Shown here one piece after another: positions 8,673 to 17,090 of a DNA stretch of 48,183 bases (positions are counted from its first letter, which is position 1; every line of letters starts with the position of its first letter). The notes beneath the pieces were generated by a model. It made no database searches. It was not told the origin of the DNA and worked only from the letters and a program-made list of their open reading frames with translations. Source of the stretch: Deltaproteobacteria bacterium (GTDB lineage: Bacteria > Myxococcota_A > Polyangia > Polyangiales > JADZFZ01); the NCBI GenBank assembly GCA_020854145.1, contig JADZFZ010000904.1, forward strand, positions 1 through 48,183, read 5' to 3'. Both the position numbers and the translations under genes were made by a program.

Positions 8673-11600
8673 TCAGTCGACCTGCGCTGGGATACAGCGC
8701 CGGCCGTTGCGCGCGATGTCGCGCGGCGCATAGACGCCGTCCGCTCGGAACGGCGCGAGAAACCGCAGCCGGCCTCCGCGACGCGGCACGCCCAAGAAGG
8801 GGTTCTCCGCGCTCGCGGGCCGGATGTCGACCCCGATCTCGACGTTGTGCGTGCGAAGCGCCCAGACGATCGAGAAGATTCGCGCGTTGGGGTCACCGCG
8901 CATGCGGCCCGCCTCGAGCAGGCGGAAGAGGCCCCACTCACCATCTTGCTGGATGGTCTCGTCGATGCCCTCGCCCTTCACCCGCAGCAACGCGCCGCGG
9001 ACGTCGCCTTCACCCGGCCATCGCATGCGAACCCACTGCTCGGGGGCGTTGCGGTGCAGCGCCTGCTGCCCGTCGACCTGGAACAGGATCTCTTCGATGC
9101 GTGGTGTCGGACGCACCCGCACCTCGAAGTCGACGCGCGGCGCTTCTGCCTCGCGCGTCGGGAACATCACGCTCGCGATATCCTGCGACCGATCGAGGAA
9201 GATGGGCAGCGTGGGGAAGTACGCCTCCGCAGCGCCCGTTCCCAGCGTCGTCGTGAACTGGTGACGGTCACCGACGCGCTCCACCGACCGATCGAGCGAG
9301 GCGTCGTAGAACTGCCACAAGAGCCCCGCGCCCGGCCGATAGAACTCGGTCATGTCCGCGATCGCGGCGTCGTGACCGTTGGGGTTGTAGGGATATCGAT
9401 TGCGCATCGCGCGCTCGAACGGGACCACCACCGACGTGCACCAGCGGTTGCCCGTGCCCGTCGGCACCGAGCCGCCCGCACCGACCGTCGTCCGCGTCGA
9501 GCCCTCGATGGGCGGCCACAACAGACGCTCGAACGTCGGGCGCCACGTGATCTCCTGCGATTGGATCAGCGCACGTGTGGTGGTTCGCGCCTCTTGCAGC
9601 TTCGTCAGCAGAGGCGCCGGCTCGTTCGGGTTGTCGAGGTACGTCTGCAGCGAGTCGCGCACGCCGGTGAGCTGGCCCTGGTACGAGTCGAGCGCGACCG
9701 GTGCGGGAGGAGGCGGCGGTGCCGGCGCGGCGCCCGGAGCCGGCGCCGGTTGAGGGGGCGCGGGCGGCGGCACGCCGAATCGCGTGAAGCCCTCGAACGC
9801 CCAATAGACGTCCTGGTTCTCGAGCACGAGGTCGTCGGTCGGCGTAGCACCCGGACCCGCGAGCGCGTCACGCGCGGCCTGACCCGCGATGCGACCCGTC
9901 GCGCCCCCGATGCGCTTCTGCAGCCACGGGATCACACCCTGCGCCGCCGCTTCGATGGCCGACTGCCCTTCCTGTCGGGGGGGCTCCTCGAGCAACGTCG
10001 TGTTGTAGTCGACCGACCGCATGAGCCGACCCCAGAACGGCGGCTCGCCGCGCGTGAGGTCCTGCGTCATGGTCAGCGCTTCCGGGTTGCCGGGAGGCGA
10101 GTCCACACGGATGGCGTCCAGGAACTGTCGCCACTCCCAGATGTAGAGCCGGAAGTAGCGCGACTTGAGCTCGCGGATCTGTCGGTCTCGCTCGGCCTCC
10201 GGTGTGCGCGTCGCGTCGGTGCCGAGCACCCACGGCTCGCCCACGAGACTCTCCATCGGTGCGACGAGCCGGCCGCGAACCCGCTCCTCCCAGCCCTTGC
10301 GCGTGAAAGCGCCTCGCACCCGTGCGAGCTCGTTGGGGTTGATCCCGTTGGCGGTGATGAGCGGCGAGACCGTGCCGCCAACCATCTGGCCGAGCGTGAG
10401 ATCCCAGCCCTCGCGGTCGACCTCGTTGATGATCTGATCGATCGCGATGTTCATCTGCGACGAGCGCGTGAGCGCCTGCCGCACGAGGTTCACCACGTCA
10501 CCGCGTCGGCGGAACGCCAGGTTCTCGTCGCGGAACAGGAAGCCCACGTAGAGATCCACGTTCTGGGTCATCGCGGCGCGCGCCGTGGCGTTCGTGGGCA
10601 CTCCGAGCTGCCTCGCCCATCGATCCACCACGTAGCGCGTCAGCCACTCGCGCACCTTCTGTCGAGCTTCCGCGGGCGCATCCGGTGCGCTCGGCTCGTT
10701 GCGGCGCGGATCGCGCGGCACGGTCAAGAGCAGGTGCGCTTTGAGCTTCGCGTAGTACCGCGCGTACTCCTCGCCGCTCGGTCGCGACTGGACCATCGCG
10801 GAGTTGCGCCCGAACGTCTCCATGTCGGTCGCGTCGGCCTGTACGAAAGGCTCGAACAGCGCCCGCCGCAGCGTGTTGGCGTAGTAGCCACGCAGGTGAG
10901 GCTCGATGTCGTCGGCGTGGTACATGCCGAGCAGGCCGAGCAGGTAGATGGGCTCGCCGTCTTCCTCGTAGCCCGAGAGCAGCTCGACGCGCTGGCGCAG
11001 CGGCTCGAGCTTGGCGAGCGTGATCGGGCCGCCGCCCGCGGTTCTCTGGAACGCTCCGACGTCCTCGACGATGTCTCGCGTCGAGTCGATGATCTCGCTG
11101 TTCTTGTACCAGGCGAACGCGGGCAACACCGATGCGAACAGAGCGACCAGGAAGAGCACGGCGGCGATCGCGGCGATGCGCACGCGCTGACGCCGCACCT
11201 CGGCCGCGCTCCGGCCCGCGAGCAGCGCGTCGGGAAAGACGACGCGCGAGAACACGTCGCGGAGGAAGTAGCTCTTCGGTTCCGTGACCGGCTCGCCCTG
11301 CGGCAGGCGGCCGCGGATCCCGAAGGCTTCCGCCATCGCGTTCATCACGCGGTCGATCGGTCGGCCCTCTTGCGTGCCCGAGGTGAAGTACGCCCCGCGC
11401 ATGCGCGGGCTCTCTTGATAGACGTTCTGCGCGAAGAGCGTCGAGACGAAGTCCGCGAGGTTCTTCTTGAGCACCTCGAACTGCTGCGGGAACTCCCAGA
11501 TCTTCTCGCGCACCTCGATCTTGCGCTCTTGGCTCGCACGCGAGAGCGCACGCGTCTCGATGACCTTCGAGAGCTCCTCGAAGCGCTGAACGAAGATGTC

Positions 11601-12443
11601 CCCCGGAGCACCGGCGGTCTGCAGCGGAACGGTGAAGCCCCAGATCTGACCGCGCGATCCCTTGGTGAGATCGTTGAACGTCTCGACGAAGCCCGGGACG
11701 AGGTCGCACTTGGTGAAGAGCACGTACACGGGCATGACCATCTGCAGCCGGGTCATGACCTCGTCGACGCGATCGCGTACGCGGCGGGCGAGCGCCGTGA
11801 TCTCTTCCTCGTGCGCGCCGCCGAGCTCGCCCACGCTCACGGCGACGATGATCCCGTTGAGCGGTTTCTCGGGACGGTTGCGCCGCAGGAGATCGAGGAA
11901 CGCCAGCCACTCGTTCGCGTCCTCGTCCTCGGTCGTGTACCGACCGGCCGTGTCGAGCAGCACCGCCTCGTTGGTCAGCCACCACTCGCAGTTGCGCGTC
12001 CCGCCGACGCCCCGGACACCCCCGCCGCTCGCCGAGAGATAGGGAAACTGCAACCCGGAGTTCCGCAGCGCGGTGCTCTTGCCCGAGCCCGGCGGGCCGA
12101 TGATCATGTACCAGGGCAGCGCAGCGAGCGCGTCGGCGCCGCGGCCCAGCCGCGAGCTCTGCAGCGCACCGATCGCGCGCTGGAACTCCTGCTGCATCGC
12201 CTGGATCTCGGCCTGCTGCTCCGGTCGAACCGCTCGCGCGTGCTCGTCGGCTTGAGCGCGCAGGGCTCGCTCGATCTCGCGCGCCGCCTTCCGTGCCTGG
12301 AGCCGGCGAAAGACGATGAGCGCGATGAGACACACGATCACGAAGACCGTGAACGCGGCCGCGATCCACCATGGCAGCCCGAGCACGAGCACGATGGCCC
12401 ATGCGAGCCCGATGAACAGAAGCGCGACGACGTATTTGAGCAT
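8673..12443 (-). CDS. tssM: T6SS inner-membrane core protein TssM (IcmF)
   Basis: TssM spans the inner membrane and periplasm and contacts TssJ and TssL. The protein has 1256 residues. Two N-terminal membrane helices (about residues 3-45) are followed by a cytoplasmic domain with Walker A GPPGSGKST (116-124), TAGRYTTEDED and YVLFTKCDLVPGF, as in IcmF GTPase-like domains. A third membrane helix is at about 418-445. The periplasmic part has an Ala/Pro/Gly-rich stretch (encoded near 9690-9770) and a C-terminal TssJ-binding region. The ATG has AAGGGA upstream. The 103-base gap from tssL contains a six-base GC hairpin (12461-12466 with 12478-12483) close to the start. Confidence 0.96.
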   Translation of the reverse strand: MLKYVVALLFIGLAWAIVLVLGLPWWIAAAFTVFVIVCLIALIVFRRLQARKAAREIERALRAQADEHARAVRPEQQAEIQAMQQEFQRAIGALQSSRLGRGADALAALPWYMIIGPPGSGKSTALRNSGLQFPYLSASGGGVRGVGGTRNCEWWLTNEAVLLDTAGRYTTEDEDANEWLAFLDLLRRNRPEKPLNGIIVAVSVGELGGAHEEEITALARRVRDRVDEVMTRLQMVMPVYVLFTKCDLVPGFVETFNDLTKGSRGQIWGFTVPLQTAGAPGDIFVQRFEELSKVIETRALSRASQERKIEVREKIWEFPQQFEVLKKNLADFVSTLFAQNVYQESPRMRGAYFTSGTQEGRPIDRVMNAMAEAFGIRGRLPQGEPVTEPKSYFLRDVFSRVVFPDALLAGRSAAEVRRQRVRIAAIAAVLFLVALFASVLPAFAWYKNSEIIDSTRDIVEDVGAFQRTAGGGPITLAKLEPLRQRVELLSGYEEDGEPIYLLGLLGMYHADDIEPHLRGYYANTLRRALFEPFVQADATDMETFGRNSAMVQSRPSGEEYARYYAKLKAHLLLTVPRDPRRNEPSAPDAPAEARQKVREWLTRYVVDRWARQLGVPTNATARAAMTQNVDLYVGFLFRDENLAFRRRGDVVNLVRQALTRSSQMNIAIDQIINEVDREGWDLTLGQMVGGTVSPLITANGINPNELARVRGAFTRKGWEERVRGRLVAPMESLVGEPWVLGTDATRTPEAERDRQIRELKSRYFRLYIWEWRQFLDAIRVDSPPGNPEALTMTQDLTRGEPPFWGRLMRSVDYNTTLLEEPPRQEGQSAIEAAAQGVIPWLQKRIGGATGRIAGQAARDALAGPGATPTDDLVLENQDVYWAFEGFTRFGVPPPAPPQPAPAPGAAPAPPPPPAPVALDSYQGQLTGVRDSLQTYLDNPNEPAPLLTKLQEARTTTRALIQSQEITWRPTFERLLWPPIEGSTRTTVGAGGSVPTGTGNRWCTSVVVPFERAMRNRYPYNPNGHDAAIADMTEFYRPGAGLLWQFYDASLDRSVERVGDRHQFTTTLGTGAAEAYFPTLPIFLDRSQDIASVMFPTREAEAPRVDFEVRVRPTPRIEEILFQVDGQQALHRNAPEQWVRMRWPGEGDVRGALLRVKGEGIDETIQQDGEWGLFRLLEAGRMRGDPNARIFSIVWALRTHNVEIGVDIRPASAENPFLGVPRRGGRLRFLAPFRADGVYAPRDIARNGRRCIPAQVD

Positions 12444-12546
12444 CGATATCCCTTGGCTCGGCCCCCCGTCAGGGCGTGGGGGCTCTCAGGTGACGCCGCG
12501 GCCGCTCATGCCCTGCGAGGCACGTGGGCGGCGGTTGTGGCAACGG

Positions 12547-13221
12547 TCATCGATTGAGCTCTTCGATGCGCTGGACGACTGAGGAGGCTTCGCTGCTCAG
12601 GTTGATTCGCAGGCCGATGTAGAGCGCGACGGAGAGCAGCACCGCCGCGAGCGACAGCCAGAGAAGAGGCATGTTGCGACGTACGCGCGAAGCCGCCTCG
12701 GGCGGTCGGTCGCCGGCAGGCGAGAGAACCTCCGCACCGCCGAGCGCCCGCGCGCGCGCGAGATCCTGACGGACGCCTTCCGTGATGTCCCCGAGCTCGA
12801 CCTCGCCCCCGCGGATGCGGTAGCGACCCTGGAATCCGAAGAGCAGACATAGGTAGTAGACGCGCAACACGTCCACGCGTCTGGGATCTTGCCGGATGGC
12901 TTGGAGCCGGACGAAAAAATTGTCGCCCGCGACGTTCTCGTTGAAGTAGTGGAGCTGCAGCGGCCGGGTCTGCCAGTACTGGCGGACGTTGCCGGACTTG
13001 CTCAGCGCGACCTCGTCCGCGAGCGCGACGATCGCGTACGCGATGTCCTGCGCGTCCTCGTGACGCAGCCCCATCTGCGCCGCGCGTTCCTGCATGGTGT
13101 CGATGAACGCACGCAACCGATCGTGCAGGACCTGCGGTGGCGGCTGCATCGACTCGTCCAGCTGGCGAATCTGGATGAGCGCGTTGAAGCAGTCCTTCGT
13201 GATCTCGTTGACTCGATCCAT
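12547..13221 (-). CDS. tssL: T6SS inner-membrane protein TssL (DotU)
   Basis: TssL is the cytoplasmic-facing partner of TssM. The protein has 224 residues. Helical DotU-type sequence: ITKDCFNALIQIRQLDES, AYAIVALADEVALSKSG, FFVRLQAIRQDPRRVDVLRV and YLCLLFGFQGRYRI. A single C-terminal membrane helix is at about 183-203 (PLLWLSLAAVLLSVALYIGL), with a short periplasmic tail. There is no peptidoglycan-binding OmpA-like extension, so cell-wall anchoring must come from elsewhere if it occurs. It lies 77 bases after tssK and 103 bases before tssM. Confidence 0.94.
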   Translation of the reverse strand: MDRVNEITKDCFNALIQIRQLDESMQPPPQVLHDRLRAFIDTMQERAAQMGLRHEDAQDIAYAIVALADEVALSKSGNVRQYWQTRPLQLHYFNENVAGDNFFVRLQAIRQDPRRVDVLRVYYLCLLFGFQGRYRIRGGEVELGDITEGVRQDLARARALGGAEVLSPAGDRPPEAASRVRRNMPLLWLSLAAVLLSVALYIGLRINLSSEASSVVQRIEELNR

Positions 13222-13298
13222 GGCTCGCGGGTCTTTCGAAGTGCCCCCTCAGGGAGCGCGTGGGGTGACCTGTGCAGCGCGTCAGCGCGGTGAGACGG

Positions 13299-14669
13299 CT
13301 ATCTGCCCGGAGGCGGCACCGCCAGTAGCTCGAGCTTCGTGCTCCGGAGATCGAAGGGTGGCGGAAGGTAGATGGCGAGCGTTCTCTCGTTCAACACGTT
13401 GCGCCAATACTGGTCGCCGATGATGAGCTGGAAGTAGACGAGGCCCGCACGTACCGGAATCTCCGGCGGCGGCCTATACGTGACCTGGAGCGGGACGCCA
13501 GGCGTCGCGGCGCGGACGATGCTGCTGATGTCGCCCCACGACGCGATCTTCGACAGTTTCGGCAGCCGGTCGACCACCTGCGGCTCGGGGACCTCGGAGC
13601 GCACCGTGAGCACGTACTGCGTGCACCGGATGAGGCGATCGTCCTCGAGGCGTCCGAGGTACATCCCGTCCTCGCGCGGATCGAGGGGCACGGTGATGTA
13701 CTGCTCGCGAATCGCCTGCTGAAGCAGGTTCATGATTCGCGCGAAGAGCTCCTCGAACGTCGCGCGGAGGTTGTTGTACTCGTACTTCGGAAGCGTGGAG
13801 GGATCGGCGTCCACGGCGAACGCGCAGAGCCCGCCGGCGGCCTGCGACAGCACCAGGTACGCGAGGTGCGGGTTGACGTCGGGCAGATCGATGAGGTGCG
13901 AGACGAGCGGGATGTACGTGTTGACCGCGTTGAGCACGAGGTAACGCGTGATGTCCGTCGAGGTGAACTCGATGCTCGAGGCGTCTCGCTGCCGCCGACC
14001 TTCCGACAGCACGCGCTGCTTCGCGACCATCAGGCCGAGAAGGCGTCGCAGCGACGCCATGATGAAGTTCGACGCACCGATGCGCGTGCAGGGCGGGATG
14101 TACGGATCGCAGACCGTCATCGCGCCCGTGTTGTCGCGTACGATCTCGGCGACTTTGATGGCTTCGAAGTCGTCGCGCGCCTCGTCGCCGAACAGCACGA
14201 CGGTGTTGCGCTGTCCGAAGGGAACCTGCACTTCGTTCGCTGCGCCCGTCGTGTCCGCGACGCCGCGAGTCGTGATGGTGAATCGCGGCTTGGCGGCGGC
14301 GGTCGCGCCGGGCTCGATGTAGTTCGCGACGTTGTCGCGCTCGCGCGGCACCCCGATGAAGACCTCGAGCGCCCGCAGCGTCGGTCCGAAGTGCCCCTCG
14401 ATCGGTCGCGCGGCCGGTGCCTCGGGGTCGTCCGCGTCGAAGGAGAGCGCCAGCCCATCGGGCAGCACGCCCTCGAACTGTTGAACCCGCAACTGTCCCG
14501 TCGAGAGCGCACGCGCGTCGATCTCCACGGACCGCAAGCCCCAGTCGAAGGGCGCGAGCGCGCTCACCCGCGCCGCCAGCACGGCCTCGTGATAGAGGTC
14601 CGCCTGCTGGAGATGCTGGGGGAACATGAACATCCCCTCGGACCAAACGACTCGTTGCGGCGTCTTCAT
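13299..14669 (-). CDS. tssK: T6SS baseplate protein TssK
   Basis: TssK links the baseplate to the membrane complex. The protein has 456 residues, the usual length. The N-terminal signature VVWSEGMFMFPQHLQQADLY is diagnostic. Other conserved parts are PFDWGLRSVEID, CTRIGASNFIMASLRRLLGL, VNTYIPLVSHLIDLPDVNPH, and the C-terminal domain with YVLTVRSEVPEPQVV and VYFQLIIGDQYWRNVLNERT. The ATG is 45 bases after the tssJ stop. It is the second gene of the minus-strand block. Confidence 0.95.
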   Translation of the reverse strand: MKTPQRVVWSEGMFMFPQHLQQADLYHEAVLAARVSALAPFDWGLRSVEIDARALSTGQLRVQQFEGVLPDGLALSFDADDPEAPAARPIEGHFGPTLRALEVFIGVPRERDNVANYIEPGATAAAKPRFTITTRGVADTTGAANEVQVPFGQRNTVVLFGDEARDDFEAIKVAEIVRDNTGAMTVCDPYIPPCTRIGASNFIMASLRRLLGLMVAKQRVLSEGRRQRDASSIEFTSTDITRYLVLNAVNTYIPLVSHLIDLPDVNPHLAYLVLSQAAGGLCAFAVDADPSTLPKYEYNNLRATFEELFARIMNLLQQAIREQYITVPLDPREDGMYLGRLEDDRLIRCTQYVLTVRSEVPEPQVVDRLPKLSKIASWGDISSIVRAATPGVPLQVTYRPPPEIPVRAGLVYFQLIIGDQYWRNVLNERTLAIYLPPPFDLRSTKLELLAVPPPGR

Positions 14670-14714
14670 CTCTCTCGCAGTTCTCGACTCGAAGCTCGTG
14701 TCAGCTCGTTTGGG

Positions 14715-15455
14715 TCAAGGAACGGTCGGGGCGCTCGGCCCGCTCGGAGCGGAGGGGGCCGAAGGACCGGATGGCGCCTCGGGACCAGCGGGCGCCTCGG
14801 GGCCCGATGGCGTGTCGGTGGGAACGTCGTCGAGGTCGATCCCGCCGCCCTCGCTAGCACGCCTGCGGCGTCTTGGCGGCTCGTACGACGGATCCTCTCC
14901 CGCCTGGATCCGATAGTCCTCGAGGAAGAAGAAGAAGTGCGGATCCGCGTCGGGGCCCGGGTTCGCCATCGGATCCTCTTGCTGTGCACGGCAACGGGAC
15001 TCGGCAGGCGGAGGCGGCAGCTCGAACTCGCTCCGCCACGAGACGCCCTGCGGCCGGCGGAACCACGCGACGCCCACGATGTACTGGGCCTCTTCCTTCC
15101 GCTCGAACGCGCGCTCGAGACGCTGCTGCGGATAGACGACCACCTCGTCCATCTGCATGAGGTCGGGCCCCAGCGTGTCCTCGGCGCGATGCCAAACCTC
15201 CTCGAACTCGGCGTTCTCCATCCGCGTCAGCTCTTTGAGCTGGTACAGCCGAACGACCGTCGGGAGCGAGCGACCGCGGTCGTCCATGTTCACGCGATCG
15301 GCAGCCTGGACCACGAGCTGTATCGACTGCCGCAGAACGCAGTCCGCAGGCTGTTGGATGGGCGGCGAGTCGCCCCCGCATGCAGCGAGCACGAGCAAGG
15401 CGACCAGCGCCACCGGCGGGAGCAGTGAGGGAGAACGCTGCACGGTGGCGAACAT
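14715..15455 (-). CDS. tssJ: T6SS outer-membrane lipoprotein TssJ with a repeat-rich tail
   Basis: TssJ anchors the envelope complex to the outer membrane. The protein has 246 residues. Residues 1-26 are a lipoprotein signal with lipobox LVLAAC. The SciN/TssJ core follows: IQLVVQAADRVNMDDRGRSL, TVVRLYQLKELTRMENAEF, DEVVVYPQQRLERAFERK and IVGVAWFRRP. The last 50 residues are unusual for the family: a basic patch (RRRRRASEGG), an acidic stretch (DLDDVPTD), then a degenerate SGPxAP repeat running to the end. TssJ is usually about 150-190 residues. No clear ribosome binding site precedes the ATG. It is the first gene of the minus-strand block; the 209 bases upstream carry a candidate sigma-54 site and a 24-base palindrome. 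Confidence 0.9.
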   Translation of the reverse strand: MFATVQRSPSLLPPVALVALLVLAACGGDSPPIQQPADCVLRQSIQLVVQAADRVNMDDRGRSLPTVVRLYQLKELTRMENAEFEEVWHRAEDTLGPDLMQMDEVVVYPQQRLERAFERKEEAQYIVGVAWFRRPQGVSWRSEFELPPPPAESRCRAQQEDPMANPGPDADPHFFFFLEDYRIQAGEDPSYEPPRRRRRASEGGGIDLDDVPTDTPSGPEAPAGPEAPSGPSAPSAPSGPSAPTVP

Positions 15456-15498
15456 TGGCAGAGGGCGGGCGAAGGTTGCAACAGATCGTCAGAGAGAT

Positions 15499-15522
15499 GT
15501 CGCGGCAGCGTGCTGCCGCGAC
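15499..15522. repeat. Perfect 24-base palindrome upstream of tssJ
   Basis: Arms GTCGCGGCAGC (15499-15509) and GCTGCCGCGAC (15512-15522) are exact inverse copies around GT. A second inverted pair, GATCGTC (15484-15490) and GACGATC (15520-15526), overlaps the right arm, so two competing stems are possible. It lies 44-67 bases before the tssJ start and, if the sigma-54 site upstream is real, within the tssJ leader. It could also end transcription from the activator gene. Confidence 0.6.
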
Positions 15523-15555
15523 GATCCAGGCGCCGACGGTGGGCCGCGGACGAGG

Positions 15556-15570
15556 GCGAGGTCAGTGCCC
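15556..15570 (-). promoter_or_regulatory. Candidate sigma-54 (-24/-12) promoter for the tssJ block
   Basis: Reading the minus strand, GGGCACTGACCTCGCC has the required GG-N10-GC spacing (GG at 15569-15568, GC at 15557-15556) and matches GGCAC of the -24 box. The -12 box is TCGC rather than TTGC. It is about 100 bases before tssJ and directly downstream of a sigma-54 activator gene, which raises the prior. GG-N10-GC is frequent by chance in this GC range. Confidence 0.35.
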
Positions 15571-15664
15571 GACGAGAGATACCCGACCGTTCGCCCCGAG
15601 CAGCGTCGAGGGGCGTGATTGTGCGCTCCGACGAGCGCGGCACGAGCGGTCGATGGTCACCCCT

Positions 15665-16978
15665 TCAGAGCTCGTGCTTGCGGATGAGGCGGTACACGTA
15701 GCTCCTGTCGAGGCCGGCGGCCTGCGCGATCGCGCTCGTGTCGCGTCCATGCTTCGCGAGCATGGCCGACATGTACTCGCGCTCGAGGTGGTCCAGCCAG
15801 CGATCGCGGATCTCCTTGAAGGGCTTGTCCGCGGAGATGCTCGGGAACTCACCCGACGGAATCGGCGCCTCGTCGGCGGGAGGGCGCGACGAGGTCGCGG
15901 CGTGCAGCGCCATGGCCTCGCGATCGCCGAGCGCCACCGTCCGCTCCATGAAGTTGCGGAGCTGTCGCACGTTGCCGGGCCAGACCTGGCGGTTGAGGTC
16001 CACGAGCAGCTCTCGGCTGAGCGCGGGAGACCCGGGCGGCAACATCCGCTGCGCGATGAGCGCGATGTCCTCTTTGCGCGTGCGCAGCGGGGGGATCGTG
16101 ATCGGAACGACGGCGAGACGAAAGTAGAGGTCCTCGCGAAACGTCCCGACGTTGACCATCGCCGGGAGATCTCGGTGCGTCGCGGCGATGAAGCGGACGT
16201 TGACCTCGCGATAGGTCGACTCGCCGACCCTGCGGACGACGCGGCTCTCGATCGCACGCAGCAGCTTCGGCTGCATCCCGAGGGGCATCTCGCCGATCTC
16301 GTCGAGGAAGACCGTGCCTCCCCCGGCAGTCTCGATGGCGCCCGACCGCGCGGAGGCCGCGCCCGTGAAGGCGCCCTTCGTGTGCCCGAAGAGCTCCGCC
16401 TCGAGCAGGCTCTCCGCGAGCGCGCCGCAGTCCACGACGATGAACGGGCGATCGCGCCGCGGGGACGCGTCGTGGATCGCGCGCGCGACCAGCTCCTTGC
16501 CCGTGCCCGTCTCACCCTGGATCAGCACGGTCGACTCGAGCTGCGCCACACGGTGCAGCCGGGCGAAGAGCGCGCGCATCACCGCGCTTCGACCGAGCAG
16601 CGGACCGAACTCGTCGTGCGGCCACAGCTCCACGTCCGTGACGTTCTGGTTGTAGAAGAGGCCGAGCTCCGAGCTGCCCACTCGGATCGTCGCCGCATCG
16701 GGCACGCGCGCCGCGAGCACGCGGATGCCGTCGACGTAGGTGCCGGACTGGCTGCCCAGATCGCGAATCCAGACCCCGTCGTCCTCGACGTCGAGCGCTG
16801 CATGCAGACGCGACACGTCGGGGTCGTGCAACACCACGTCGGCCTGGTCGGCCGATCCGATCACGAGGCGACGCGCGAAGAAACGGCTGTGGCTTCGGAG
16901 CCCCTCGCGCCAACGGAGTTGGGGCTCGAGCCGAATCAGCGTGTCGCGCTGACCCTCGTTCTCCTCATCCTCGTACAT
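15665..16978 (-). CDS. Sigma-54-dependent activator with N-terminal FHA domain
   Basis: This 437-residue regulator is likely to activate T6SS genes with sigma-54. Residues about 33-110 are an FHA domain (DVVLHDPDVSRLHA, then IRDLGSQSGTYVDG). Residues about 125-370 are the AAA+ domain, with Walker A GETGTGKE (155-162), the sigma-54 contact loop GAFTGA (202-207) and Walker B TVFLDEIGEMPL. The C-terminal 40 residues are a Fis-type helix-turn-helix (SAIAQAAGLDRSYVYRLIRK). The FHA phosphothreonine-binding GR motif reads GS here, and NGT reads SGT, so ligand binding may differ from classical FHA domains. There is no receiver domain. It lies 209 bases upstream of tssJ on the same strand. Confidence 0.92.
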   Translation of the reverse strand: MYEDEENEGQRDTLIRLEPQLRWREGLRSHSRFFARRLVIGSADQADVVLHDPDVSRLHAALDVEDDGVWIRDLGSQSGTYVDGIRVLAARVPDAATIRVGSSELGLFYNQNVTDVELWPHDEFGPLLGRSAVMRALFARLHRVAQLESTVLIQGETGTGKELVARAIHDASPRRDRPFIVVDCGALAESLLEAELFGHTKGAFTGAASARSGAIETAGGGTVFLDEIGEMPLGMQPKLLRAIESRVVRRVGESTYREVNVRFIAATHRDLPAMVNVGTFREDLYFRLAVVPITIPPLRTRKEDIALIAQRMLPPGSPALSRELLVDLNRQVWPGNVRQLRNFMERTVALGDREAMALHAATSSRPPADEAPIPSGEFPSISADKPFKEIRDRWLDHLEREYMSAMLAKHGRDTSAIAQAAGLDRSYVYRLIRKHEL

Positions 16979-17022
16979 CGTCGGCGGCGGAGGATATCAG
17001 CACCACGTCGACGATGCGTCCA

Positions 17023-17037
17023 CGGCGCGACGCGCCG
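17023..17037. repeat. Short perfect palindrome upstream of the activator gene
   Basis: CGGCGCG (17023-17029) and CGCGCCG (17031-17037) are inverse copies around a single A. It lies 45-59 bases before the activator's ATG, in the promoter region, so it may be an operator. Confidence 0.35.
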
Positions 17038-17057
17038 CTGGTTGGGACTGCGGCGGA

Positions 17058-17077
17058 GGTCGCGTGGAATCGCGACC
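17058..17077 (-). terminator. Hairpin after the three-repeat protein gene
   Basis: GGTCGCG (17058-17064) and CGCGACC (17071-17077) pair around a six-base loop, 14 bases after the stop at 17091 in the minus direction. The stem has seven perfect pairs and no U-run. Confidence 0.45.
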
Positions 17078-17090
17078 CCCGCCTCACGAC

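Noticed and set aside
7707..12557. Very long open frame on the plus strand opposite tssM and tagF
   Set aside because: It is Arg/Leu-rich with no domain, and lies antisense to genes with clear T6SS motifs. Long antisense frames are expected at this GC content.
15460..15500. TTGCA element before tssJ as a sigma-54 -12 box
   Set aside because: No GG at the required distance upstream; the slot reads CTGACGA.
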